Source: Candidatus Fermentibacterota bacterium
GTDB taxonomy: Bacteria; Fermentibacterota; Fermentibacteria; Fermentibacterales; JCC-6
DNA length: 32,877 nt
NCBI GenBank assembly: GCA_030609965.1
Contig: JAUWSQ010000029.1
Span: 1-32,877, forward strand
Reading direction: 5' to 3'
Shown in pieces: positions 1 to 7,567 of the stretch. The position numbers were made by a program, and so were the translations under genes. The notes beneath the pieces are model-generated. The model saw only the letters and a list, made by a program, of their open reading frames with translations. It made no database searches and had not been told where the DNA came from. Position 1 is the stretch's first letter. Every line of letters starts with the position of its first letter.

Positions 1-1572
1 GACCTTCAGCAGGAAATCCGCGCATTTCTGACAGACTGTCGCGATGAAGGTGTGGAGTACGTCCTCATATATGGGGATGACAACAGGATAGCGGGCAGGG
101 ATGCAAAGATAAGCATCGGTTCTTCTGAGGAATACCCGCCTGTTGATCTCTACTGGTCAGATATTAACGACATGATTCCCGGAGCCGATCTATGGGACAG
201 CAACAACAATCATATCTGGGGTCAGTTCGGATATGATGATGTTGATTACCATCCGGATCTCTGGGTCGGGAGGGCGAGTGTTAATACAATAGATGAGTGC
301 ACGATCTTCAACGAAAAAGTGTACAGTTACGAAAGAATCTCATCTGCTGATTACTTTGAGAGCTCGGAAATCGAAGAGAGGATTGGGTACACGACCGAAA
401 TGCTGTGGCCAGGATGTTACGGCTCCGCCGGCGCAGAGCTCATATCCTTGTTTGTTCCAACAATGTGGGAAGAGGAGACGTGCTACGATTCGGCGGGGAG
501 CAACAGCGTAGCGATAACTGATAGCATGCTAAATGCCGGACCTCATCATGTATACCACGCAAGCCATGGTGCTCAGACTATGTTCTCTCTTCCAGGAGGG
601 GCTTACACAACTAATCATTTCTTGAACCTTACTAATATCTCCAGCGGTGGTCTTCCTGCAATATGGAACTCTATCTCATGTCTTATCGGAGCCCTGGATT
701 ATGGTACCGACTGCATGGGGGATGCTTGGAACAACTCACCTGAGGGTGGTGGTTTCGGTGCCTTCAACGCGAGATTTGGATTTGGGAATCCAGGCAATCC
801 CGGTTATGGAGTCAGTGAGATTCAATCCAGGTATTTCTACGATGTGATGTGGAACGATGACCTGTACATTCTCGGTGTTGCGCATGCGATGGGTGACGAT
901 GAAATGTCCCCGCCATCAAATGAAATAGAGGACTGGTGTGTAAAAGAATACAACCTTTTTGGAGATCCTGAGCTTCCAATGTGGTTTGTCGATGCCTCTG
1001 ACATTGATGCTTCGCATATCACATCAATTTCCGGAGCGACAAATGTAACTGTCGTTGTTACTTCAAGCGGAACACCTGTAAGCGAAGCCAGGGTCTGCCT
1101 TCAGAAGGGGGACTGGCAGACTGGTGAAATCTATGAGGTTGAAACAACAAATACCTCCGGAGAGTGTACTTTTTACCTCAACCCTGCCTCCACAGGTACA
1201 ATATCCGTAGTAGCCTGGGCAAGAGATCATATATCTTATCAGGGAGCCATCAGCGTTACCGGTACAGGATTTGAGGGGGGAGGCTCTCAGGATTACATAA
1301 ACGGAATTGATGCTGTATACCCGAGCCCGGCTATGAACAGCGCTGCAATCCCCTTCAGCCTTGCCTCAAATGGTTTTACCAGGCTTGATATCTTCGATTT
1401 AGCTGGTCACCTTGTTGCAAACCTTGCTGCCGAAGAGATGATTGCCGGTGTGCATAGCCTTGTATGGGAACTTGAAGACGCGAATGGAGAAGCGGTTCCA
1501 TCGGGAGTTTACCATGTAAGGATATCAGCTGACAACTGGACAGATTCGATCAGCCTGGTGGTTGCCAGATAG
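1..1572 (+). CDS. Secreted C25 (gingipain-like) cysteine peptidase, 3' part
   Basis: The reading frame is open from base 1, so the start, signal peptide and propeptide lie outside the window; 523 residues are visible. The protein matches the gingipain family C25: a YVLIYGDD strand near the visible start, a candidate catalytic His in HASHG (codon near base 565), and a candidate catalytic Cys in NSISC (near base 679), followed by a glycine-rich loop and the family-typical NLFGDPELP motif. After the catalytic part comes an Ig/carboxypeptidase-regulatory-like beta domain (about bases 1020-1270). The C-terminal module of about 80 residues begins at YPSPA and contains FDLAG and PSGVYHVRI; it resembles FlgD-like or type IX secretion sorting domains. 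The role is probably an exported, surface or secreted protease. It ends 7 bp from the convergent lipoprotein gene with no clear terminator between. Family assignment is confident; the substrate is unknown. Confidence 0.85.
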   Translation, partial: DLQQEIRAFLTDCRDEGVEYVLIYGDDNRIAGRDAKISIGSSEEYPPVDLYWSDINDMIPGADLWDSNNNHIWGQFGYDDVDYHPDLWVGRASVNTIDECTIFNEKVYSYERISSADYFESSEIEERIGYTTEMLWPGCYGSAGAELISLFVPTMWEEETCYDSAGSNSVAITDSMLNAGPHHVYHASHGAQTMFSLPGGAYTTNHFLNLTNISSGGLPAIWNSISCLIGALDYGTDCMGDAWNNSPEGGGFGAFNARFGFGNPGNPGYGVSEIQSRYFYDVMWNDDLYILGVAHAMGDDEMSPPSNEIEDWCVKEYNLFGDPELPMWFVDASDIDASHITSISGATNVTVVVTSSGTPVSEARVCLQKGDWQTGEIYEVETTNTSGECTFYLNPASTGTISVVAWARDHISYQGAISVTGTGFEGGGSQDYINGIDAVYPSPAMNSAAIPFSLASNGFTRLDIFDLAGHLVANLAAEEMIAGVHSLVWELEDANGEAVPSGVYHVRISADNWTDSISLVVAR

Positions 1573-1579
1573 AAACAGG

Positions 1580-3202
1580 TTATTGCATCACCGAGACTGT
1601 GCCGTCGTAATAATTCACGATATATGCAGTTGTACCAGATGGAAGTGTACAGATGCCCGAAGGGTTGCCTCCAACATATTTTGACGTAATCACTTTATTG
1701 TCGGAGGTGCGGATAAAGGATACAGTATCATCGGTGCTGTTTGCGACGTAAACACATTCTCCGGATGGATGTGAACATAGTCCCCAGGGACCGTTGCCGA
1801 CATCGATGGTTTCCACCAGGGTGTTATCGGAGGTACGGACAACTGATATCAAATCATAGCTGTAATTGGAAACGTATACAAATTCTTCTGATGGAAGCGC
1901 GCATATGCCTATGGGATGTGCGAACATAGCAATGGTTTTAACTACTGAATTGTCCGATGTACGGATAACGGACACATTGTTGGAGTTCCAGTTTGTAACG
2001 TACACGTAATTCCCCGAAGGCAGAGAACAGATACGATAGGGAGTCGTTCCAACTTCCACAGTTGCCACAACGGTATTGTCGGAAGTACGGATTACAGAAA
2101 CATTATCATCATCTCGATTGGTAATGTACACATATTCACCCGAAGGAAGTGTACAGACTCCAACAGGCCTGTCTCCCACCACGATGGTTGCAGTAACGGA
2201 GTTGTCAGAAGTACGTATGACAGAAACGTTATCGGAACCGCAGTTCGTTACGTACAGATATTCACCGGAGGGAAGTGAGGATATCCCGTAGGGGATTTCT
2301 CCCACGTTTATCGTAGCAGTAACTGAGTTATCTGATGTGCGGATAACTGATACGTTATCATCACCCCGGTTTGTCACGTAAACATACTCACCAGAAGGGA
2401 GTGAACAGATACCCCAGGGGTTAGAACCGACATTCAGAGTCTCCGTAACAATGTAAGGTATATGCGCCATGGTATTAACAGTGATCTCATTGCTCCAGCT
2501 GGACACACTCTCGGTATTTGTCGTAAGGAGGGCATAGTAGTAAGTTGATGAAGCGAGAATGGTGGTATCCGTGTAGGCGGTATCCAATGACCATGAAAGA
2601 TCGCATATCAAGTCGGCAAGGGTGGAATCTTCCTCAATATTCGGTACAGTCGATCTATACAACCTGTAGGAATAGAAGTTAGGATTGGGACATTTGGTCC
2701 AAGACAGATCAGCATAGAACCAGGAAACATCCGGATTGGAGAGTACAGAAGGATCAGGGGCTTCAATCTGGGGTGTAGTAATTGATACCTCATTGCTCCA
2801 TACACCATCACCACTGGAATCAGTGTTCTTCAGAACGTAAAAATACTCCGTATCCCATGTAATATCAGTGTCTACATACAATGTAGTATTAACAAGAGTG
2901 AATTCACCAAGGATCTCTGCAGAAGAAGGATCGGAGGAGATATCCTCCGTTTCTGACCTGTATAGAACGTAACTGTGGAACCCCTGATCGGAACAGATGG
3001 TCCAGGAAGCTGTTACAATGCAGCTGCTCTTCGTGCCTTTTGAATTCTGCCCGGAAGAAAGATCGGTTTTGCCGGTCTGGCCTGTAAAGCTGACTGACAG
3101 GGTTGAAGGAGAGAGATCGGATCCGGAGGGACCCGTACTGTCTCCGCAGGCAAAGAGAAGCGCAAGTGATATAACGATGGTGACATACATTACAGTTTTC
3201 AT
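1580..3202 (-). CDS. Lipoprotein with two FN3-like domains and a seven-bladed YVTN beta-propeller
   Basis: This 540-residue protein starts with a lipoprotein signal peptide; the lipobox ends LLFAC with Cys19 as the predicted lipidated residue. A Ser/Gly/Thr-rich linker follows. Two fibronectin type III-like domains (about 60-145 and 155-245) each carry the HSYVLYRS or YSYRLYRS strand and a WSNE(V/I) ending. From residue 257 to the end there are seven 42-residue YVTN repeats of the form VGxxPxGICxLPSGEYVYVTN followed by NVSVIRTSDN, enough for one closed propeller. The protein is probably anchored to an envelope membrane and binds a ligand or partner protein; nothing shows an enzyme activity. 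The upstream gene on the same strand ends 72 bp away, so the two could be co-transcribed. The start ATG has only a weak ribosome-binding site. Confidence 0.85.
   Translation of the reverse strand: MKTVMYVTIVISLALLFACGDSTGPSGSDLSPSTLSVSFTGQTGKTDLSSGQNSKGTKSSCIVTASWTICSDQGFHSYVLYRSETEDISSDPSSAEILGEFTLVNTTLYVDTDITWDTEYFYVLKNTDSSGDGVWSNEVSITTPQIEAPDPSVLSNPDVSWFYADLSWTKCPNPNFYSYRLYRSTVPNIEEDSTLADLICDLSWSLDTAYTDTTILASSTYYYALLTTNTESVSSWSNEITVNTMAHIPYIVTETLNVGSNPWGICSLPSGEYVYVTNRGDDNVSVIRTSDNSVTATINVGEIPYGISSLPSGEYLYVTNCGSDNVSVIRTSDNSVTATIVVGDRPVGVCTLPSGEYVYITNRDDDNVSVIRTSDNTVVATVEVGTTPYRICSLPSGNYVYVTNWNSNNVSVIRTSDNSVVKTIAMFAHPIGICALPSEEFVYVSNYSYDLISVVRTSDNTLVETIDVGNGPWGLCSHPSGECVYVANSTDDTVSFIRTSDNKVITSKYVGGNPSGICTLPSGTTAYIVNYYDGTVSVMQ
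1583..2434 (-). repeat. Seven tandem 126-bp repeats encoding propeller blades
   Basis: Seven in-frame units of 126 bp (42 codons) lie end to end; the last is truncated by the stop codon. The core encoding VIRTSDN is unchanged or nearly so in units 1-4 and slightly diverged in units 5-7. The similarity extends to the nucleotide level, which suggests recent duplication or gene conversion within the array. Confidence 0.8.
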
Positions 3203-3274
3203 ATTGTTGTTTCTATGCTAAGGGTTATGTTCTTCATTGAATTACAGGAATAATTGCAGAGAAGCATCAAAGTG

Positions 3275-4276
3275 TCAACCAACGGAGGACTTGTTATCAG
3301 GTATCATCTTTTCGGGAAGCGAGATCCTGAACCTGCATACCGGGTTTCCGGCCAGAACGCTTTCCAGTACTTCCACCTCGGTGGATTCACCGAATACAAC
3401 ATCGAACATCAGCTTCTGAAAACCTCCACTGCAGTAACACCAGTCAACAGGTATCTCCGGGCCATTCATTATTATGGCTTCCCTTGCAAGCGGGCAGTGG
3501 CATGCATAATACCTTTTCATGAGGTCGTCTTTCTCTTTCAGCCACTCCTTTGGAGAATACGGTATCTTGGTGACGTAAAGGTGCTCTCCATCACGGACTG
3601 CTGAGAGAATCTCCTGATTACTCTTAACAAGCTCAATGATTTCTGGTGTTATCTCCTGTTCGAACCATACTTTGCCCTCGTCAAGGTGCTGCTGTAGAAT
3701 CCTGATCCTTTCAACGTGGACTCTCTTGAGAAAATCATCAATGGAGCTGGATTCCTCAAACCATTGGATGTGCTTCTGGAAGCTTTCATGTGGTATTCCA
3801 TGGTGATTGTCTGCCAGTACGTCATGGCAGGTATCCGAACCAAGTTCCAGTAGCCTGTTAACAAGCAGGCATGTATTAGCAGGATAGGTGTCCGGAGGTG
3901 AACCAAGCGGGGGGATCTCAAGGTTCTCGAAAACTATATTCCTGGTTTCAATATCCTTCTTTGAAATGAGTTTCCCCGATATGGATTCGAATACTTCTCT
4001 TCCACTGATGGTAGAAATGGTATAAATGTACATCTCGCTCTGTCCGGTCATGTAGAAGTATCTGGCAAGGTCCCGGAATTTCGGCATGGTGTTCTCTTCA
4101 TCTCTAATAAGTGAGGAATAATACTCTTTAACAGAATGGATGCTGACTGAATCTATATCTCCATCTCTGTTTTTGAGGAATTTCTCGAAATCAGCAACAT
4201 TCTCAAGGGCGGCCTTGATTATGTCACTATCGATGTTCCTTGATTGGAGAAATTCCGTGTACTCAGTAATTTTCAT
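3275..4276 (-). CDS. Cysteine-motif protein resembling DUF6144; function unknown
   Basis: A 333-residue soluble protein without signal peptide or membrane segment. The ATG is preceded by GGAGG at good spacing. The C-terminal third has a distinctive pattern: CHCPLARE (Cys259, Cys261), then WCYCSGGFQK (Cys280, Cys282), FGESTEVEVLESVLAGN and a final CRFRI (Cys314). This arrangement resembles uncharacterised DUF6144-type proteins and the CxF ending of V4R-like domains; both comparisons are from memory. The first ~90 residues (FEKFLKNRDGD, VKEYYSSL, DLARYFYMTGQSE) look like the SAM-like core-binding fold of tyrosine recombinases, but no recombinase catalytic domain follows. The cysteines may bind a metal or undergo redox chemistry (inference). 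The gene is divergent from the RRM unit and upstream of the YVTN lipoprotein gene. Confidence 0.7.
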   Translation of the reverse strand: MKITEYTEFLQSRNIDSDIIKAALENVADFEKFLKNRDGDIDSVSIHSVKEYYSSLIRDEENTMPKFRDLARYFYMTGQSEMYIYTISTISGREVFESISGKLISKKDIETRNIVFENLEIPPLGSPPDTYPANTCLLVNRLLELGSDTCHDVLADNHHGIPHESFQKHIQWFEESSSIDDFLKRVHVERIRILQQHLDEGKVWFEQEITPEIIELVKSNQEILSAVRDGEHLYVTKIPYSPKEWLKEKDDLMKRYYACHCPLAREAIIMNGPEIPVDWCYCSGGFQKLMFDVVFGESTEVEVLESVLAGNPVCRFRISLPEKMIPDNKSSVG

Positions 4277-4467
4277 ATTTATCCGCCTCCATGTATATTA
4301 ATATATCGAGTTTTCCTGATGCAGATCATGAAAACAGGGGATAGGAAGCACAACCGCAAATGCAATTATGCAAAGAACTGGTGTCCAATGACAATCCTGC
4401 GTTCTCTCCGCACTTGTATTCCACCGATACTGAATCGAAGCCGTTTATTTGAACAGTTGTATAATCC
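4277..4467. other. Divergent intergenic region upstream of the DUF6144-like gene
   Basis: No gene is seen here. Immediately upstream of the minus-strand gene lies a perfect AT palindrome, TATATTAATATA (4294-4305), about 18 bp from the start codon. It could be a -10 region or operator, but no matching -35 element is evident. Nothing else recognisable is seen in this part of the gap. Confidence 0.4.
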
Positions 4468-4495
4468 TTGACATAAATATGCGTATCTCTATATT
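4468..4495 (+). promoter_or_regulatory. Sigma70-type promoter for the RRM gene
   Basis: A consensus -35 box TTGACA (4468-4473) is separated by 16 bp from TATATT (4490-4495). Transcription would start near 4502, giving a 5' leader of about 200 nt before the CDS. This is the best sigma70-like promoter match noticed in the window. Confidence 0.7.
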
Positions 4496-4618
4496 ACTAA
4501 CCGTGATTCAGTGTCTTTGAGAATTGGTTAGGTTCCACTCGACTCATTTCTGAGAATTGTGTTCCCCCTATTATCAGGACATTCTGATATCCATATGTGA
4601 CCATTCTGGTTGCAGCAG

Positions 4619-4724
4619 CCGGTTGTGATACCGGGCAGTAAGCTTCGGATTATCCGAAGCACCGGGCTTGAATCCCCGGGTATGGAGGGTCGAACCCTCA
4701 GGAATGGAGTTATTCTTGAATAAC
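4619..4724 (+). promoter_or_regulatory. Structured 5' leader of the RRM gene with five consecutive hairpins
   Basis: Five short hairpins can be drawn by eye. They are CCGGT/ACCGG (4619-4623 with 4630-4634); an 8-bp stem GCTTCGGA/TCCGAAGC with a TTA loop (4642-4660, a 9-1-9 dyad in DNA); CCGGG/CCCGG (4662-4666 with 4675-4679); GAGGGT/ACCCTC with a CGA loop (4685-4699); and GTTATT/AATAAC (4709-4714 with 4719-4724). The last one places the likely TTG start codon in its loop, next to the ribosome-binding site. The layout suits post-transcriptional control such as a cold- or temperature-responsive leader or autoregulation by the RRM protein. That role is inference; the stems are directly visible. 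Confidence 0.6.
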
Positions 4725-4967
4725 AAACTGTTTGTTGGCGGTCTTTCGTGGGGAACCACGGATAAAGAACTTATGGAAACCTTCTCACCGTACGGTACCG
4801 TTACGGAAGCAAAGGTCATCAAGGAACGTGATTCCGGAAGGTCTCGCGGTTTCGGTTTTGTTACTTTTGATACCGAAGCAGGAGCAACCGCAGCAGCGGA
4901 AGCTCTGAACGATACAGAACTTGATGGACGTAGCCTTAGAGTAGATTTCGCTCACGATAAGCGTTAA
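4716..4967 (+). CDS. Small RRM-domain RNA-binding protein
   Basis: The product is a single RNA recognition motif of the short bacterial type. RNP2 is KLFVGGLSW near the N-terminus; RNP1 is RSRGFGFVTF about 40 residues later, with the aromatic residues that stack on RNA present. It ends in RSLRVDFAHDKR, without the glycine-rich tail of some relatives. TTG at 4716 is chosen as start because GGAG (4706-4709) sits 6 nt upstream and the result, MNNKLFVGGLSW, matches the usual family beginning. ATG at 4704 is the alternative and would give 87 residues; a longer reading from TTG 4668 is unlikely because it runs through the hairpins. Relatives in cyanobacteria and other bacteria are often cold-induced RNA-binding proteins. 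The gene is monocistronic, with its own promoter and terminator. Confidence 0.9.
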   Translation: MNNKLFVGGLSWGTTDKELMETFSPYGTVTEAKVIKERDSGRSRGFGFVTFDTEAGATAAAEALNDTELDGRSLRVDFAHDKR

Positions 4968-4990
4968 CGCCAGCTATCAATGTATAGAGG

Positions 4991-5017
4991 AGGGCAGCTC
5001 ATTGAGCTGCCCTTTTT
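4991..5017 (+). terminator. Rho-independent terminator of the RRM gene
   Basis: A perfect stem AGGGCAGCTC / GAGCTGCCCT with loop ATT runs directly into a run of five T. It lies 24 bp after the RRM stop codon. Confidence 0.9.
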
Positions 5018-5095
5018 CTTCAGGTTGATGATCAATTAAGGAATTGCATTGTTACAAAGGATTTACGTCAGGAGTAATTTCATTTTGATTGGGGC

Positions 5096-5125
5096 TTTAC
5101 ATTTGTGCCTTCTGGAGGTTAGAGT
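5096..5125 (+). promoter_or_regulatory. Possible promoter for the small acidic secreted protein
   Basis: TTTACA (5096-5101) and TAGAGT (5120-5125) are 18 bp apart and would place the transcription start shortly before the ribosome-binding site. The match is weak. A promoter is expected here because a terminator lies just upstream. Confidence 0.3.
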
Positions 5126-5157
5126 AGGGGACACTTTTCATAACACAGGAGGGTAAG

Positions 5158-5571
5158 ATGAAAATGTACGCTATAGCTTTAACAATTATCGTTTCAGGTG
5201 CTTTTGCATTCGGCGGGCTTGATGTCCCGGATGTACCCGATACCGATCTTCCAGAGATAGAGATACCTGGACTTGATATTCTTGACGGTATTCAGGTTCA
5301 GCTCGATGAGATTTCCGCCTTAACTGATTCTCTGGAATGGCTGATCCCGGAACTGATTGTTCTTGATGATCTTTCAGAGAAACTGACGGAGATGCGGGAA
5401 ACAGATCCCGATATAATAGGACTTCAGGAAGACCTTGATGCCCTCAGAGCAGAGCTTGTGAGTGCAAGAAGCGAAATTATGGAAATAAGTGACGGAATCA
5501 CCGAGCCTGTCGAAGAAGTGCGTGCTTCCCTCGATTCATTCATGGATGGACTTCCAACCGCTTCTGACTAA
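5158..5571 (+). CDS. Small acidic exported protein with coiled-coil region
   Basis: The 137-residue product is preceded by a strong AGGAGGG ribosome-binding site. A signal peptide is likely (MKMYAIALTIIVSGAFAFGG, cleavage near residue 17-19), so it probably acts in the periplasm or outside the cell. The mature start repeats an Asp-X-Pro pattern (DVPDVPDTDLP), and the rest is strongly acidic and helical with heptad-like spacing (residues ~45-130), suggesting a coiled coil. I recognise no family. It stands alone between two strong terminators, so it is probably an abundant single-gene transcript. Structural, spacer or metal-binding roles are possible but unsupported. Confidence 0.7.
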   Translation: MKMYAIALTIIVSGAFAFGGLDVPDVPDTDLPEIEIPGLDILDGIQVQLDEISALTDSLEWLIPELIVLDDLSEKLTEMRETDPDIIGLQEDLDALRAELVSARSEIMEISDGITEPVEEVRASLDSFMDGLPTASD

Positions 5572-5590
5572 AAGGTTCACCCTTGACTAC

Positions 5591-5616
5591 AGGGGAGGTT
5601 TCCGCCTCCCCTTTTT
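5591..5616 (+). terminator. Rho-independent terminator after the small acidic protein gene
   Basis: AGGGGAGG and CCTCCCCT form an 8-bp stem with a 6-nt loop, followed by a T run. It starts 20 bp after the stop codon. Confidence 0.85.
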
Positions 5617-5706
5617 ACGATATATTTCTTCCACATTATCCTTTGATTAAACTGATTATGGACATTCCTTCGGAATGTTATTATCTCTGTATATGTAGCT
5701 GTTGCA

Positions 5707-5715
5707 TGGTATAAT
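5707..5715 (+). promoter_or_regulatory. Extended -10 promoter for the subtilisin gene
   Basis: TGG directly followed by a perfect TATAAT (5710-5715) forms an extended -10 element. No good -35 box is seen, as is common for this type. The predicted start is about 20 bp before the start codon, just ahead of the GGGGAGG ribosome-binding site. Confidence 0.55.
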
Positions 5716-5741
5716 GGAGTTAGAAAAAGGGGAGGCTGAAA

Positions 5742-7475
5742 ATGGGGTACTACATCAGCACTATACTATTTGCATTTATTCTGTTTACATTTACCGGAAC
5801 TGCAGAGGCGAATTATGCATCCGAAGATGATCTTATCGAGGTTATGTTCGAGCAGGGTGCCAGGCTGAGGTGCGGGATTCTTACCGATATTTCTGAAAGC
5901 GGAGTTCTGGATGGCCTTGAAGAAGCGCTTGAACTTACGACAAGTTACGAGTGGGAGAGGATATCAACGGTATCAGAGGAAGCGATTGATAAAATGGAGT
6001 CCAGTGGGGAACTGCTCACTGGACAAGAGCTTTACAATCTTAACAATATTTACAGGCTTCGATTCGAGAGCGATATTGATGTATGGGAATTAGCAGAGAT
6101 CCTTCAGGAACTTCCCGGTATTATCAGCGCAATGCCTGTCCCGCTTCCACAACCTGCTCCCCAGCCACCTAATTACCAGGGGATGCAGGGCTATCTGAAC
6201 CCTGCTGCAGGAAATCCTACGGGAATAGACGCACTCTATGCATGGACGCAGCCTGGAGGTGACGGTATCGGGGTGACGGTCTGCGACCTGGAATACAGCT
6301 GGAATTACAACCATATGGATGTATCCAAGGCTATGGGGTCACAGATAAACAGCTACGTGCAGGATCCCTTCAGTGATAATAACCATGGTACTGCTGTTAT
6401 TGGTGAGATGGTATCTGACTTAAACGCCTGGGGTACTACAGGGATCTGCTTTGGAGCAAACCTCAAAACATGCGGTACATATTACGGTATTTCACCACAA
6501 TGGAACGTGCCCGGGGCGATCATTGTGGCTATATCAAACCTGTCCGCTGGAGATGTGATCCTACTTGAACAGCAGTGGGATTATACGGGATCCAATGGCT
6601 TCATTCCGATTGAATGGTGGATGAACTACTCCCCTAATCCTCAGACCTACAACGGTGTCTACGCCGCAATACAGACCGCTGTAGCAAATGGCATCCATGT
6701 TGTTCAGGCTGGCGGCAACGGAAATATCAACACAGGTTCTCTAAACTGGTTTGGAGACAGCGGAGCGATGATCATCGGAGCTGGCGGCGCATATGCCGGA
6801 GGGCCATGGCCGGCAGGAGATCTGCAGAGGCTTTCATTCTCCAGCTACGGTCCCAGATTTGATCTTCAGGGGTGGGGGGAGGATGTCGTTACAACTGGTT
6901 ACAGCGATCTGTACTCAGCGATGGGTCCGAACTACTACTATACCTCGACATTCTCCGGCACATCGAGCGCTTCACCGATAGTTGCCGGAGCAGCTGCCTG
7001 CTGTGTCGGTTATTGGGTAGCCAACGGCAATCCCGCAGCTACACTTACGCCTTCGCTACTAAGAGGAGCTCTGATAAGTACTGGAACTCCCCAGATCCTG
7101 CCTCCTTCAGGAAATATAGGCCCAAGACCGAATCTTCTGAACGCTTTCGCTTACCTGTATTCTGTTGGTATAAGCCCCGTGGAGGAAGCTACAGGTTCAG
7201 TCGCCATGAGTGTTTATCCTAATCCGGCATCCGTTTACGTAACCATAGAATTATTCCTCTCTTCGGATGTGATTTCTATTTCTGGCCTTGCCATATACGA
7301 TATTTCCGGGCGACAGGTTGCAAACTTCAGTAATTCTGATCTCCTCTCTGGAAAAGAAATCCTCTGGGACTGCAGGGATTGCAGCGGCAGCAAATTACCC
7401 GGAGGACTCTATACCGCAACAGGAATTTTCGATTCCGGTTCAGTAACGGTTCCATTTGTCATCTTGAGCAGGTAG
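5742..7475 (+). CDS. Secreted subtilisin-like (S8) serine protease with C-terminal sorting domain
   Basis: A 577-residue protein with a signal peptide (1-23), a propeptide-like region (about 25-140, ending in a Pro-rich stretch), an S8 catalytic domain (about 155-475) and a C-terminal sorting-like domain (about 485-577). The triad is visible: Asp182 in VTVCDLE, His215 in NNHGTAV and Ser408 in FSGTSSASP, with the oxyanion Asn326 in AGGNG. The C-terminal domain starts YPNPAS and contains IYDISGRQV and PGGLYTATG, like type IX secretion or FlgD-like domains, so the enzyme is probably exported to the surface or medium. GGGGAGG precedes the ATG. It has its own promoter and is not overlapped by neighbours. 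An unusual feature is the number of Trp and Tyr residues in the catalytic domain. Substrate is unknown. Confidence 0.92.
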   Translation: MGYYISTILFAFILFTFTGTAEANYASEDDLIEVMFEQGARLRCGILTDISESGVLDGLEEALELTTSYEWERISTVSEEAIDKMESSGELLTGQELYNLNNIYRLRFESDIDVWELAEILQELPGIISAMPVPLPQPAPQPPNYQGMQGYLNPAAGNPTGIDALYAWTQPGGDGIGVTVCDLEYSWNYNHMDVSKAMGSQINSYVQDPFSDNNHGTAVIGEMVSDLNAWGTTGICFGANLKTCGTYYGISPQWNVPGAIIVAISNLSAGDVILLEQQWDYTGSNGFIPIEWWMNYSPNPQTYNGVYAAIQTAVANGIHVVQAGGNGNINTGSLNWFGDSGAMIIGAGGAYAGGPWPAGDLQRLSFSSYGPRFDLQGWGEDVVTTGYSDLYSAMGPNYYYTSTFSGTSSASPIVAGAAACCVGYWVANGNPAATLTPSLLRGALISTGTPQILPPSGNIGPRPNLLNAFAYLYSVGISPVEEATGSVAMSVYPNPASVYVTIELFLSSDVISISGLAIYDISGRQVANFSNSDLLSGKEILWDCRDCSGSKLPGGLYTATGIFDSGSVTVPFVILSR

Positions 7476-7567
7476 TCAAAGGCCTGGATATCTGTTTATA
7501 CTTGATTGGTGGATACTGCCTGCAGAATCACTGAATCTTAGCAAACAATCTGGATTGAGAGGCTTTC

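Noticed and set aside
3254..3604. Plus-strand open frame opposite the DUF6144-like gene
   Set aside because: It lies antisense to a well-supported gene with a ribosome-binding site and has no recognisable protein features.
4655..4702. tRNA-like arms (GGGCTTGAATCCC and GGGTCGAACCC resemble T-arms)
   Set aside because: No acceptor stem, anticodon arm or correct loop lengths can be assembled; the stems fit better as part of the mRNA leader of the RRM gene.
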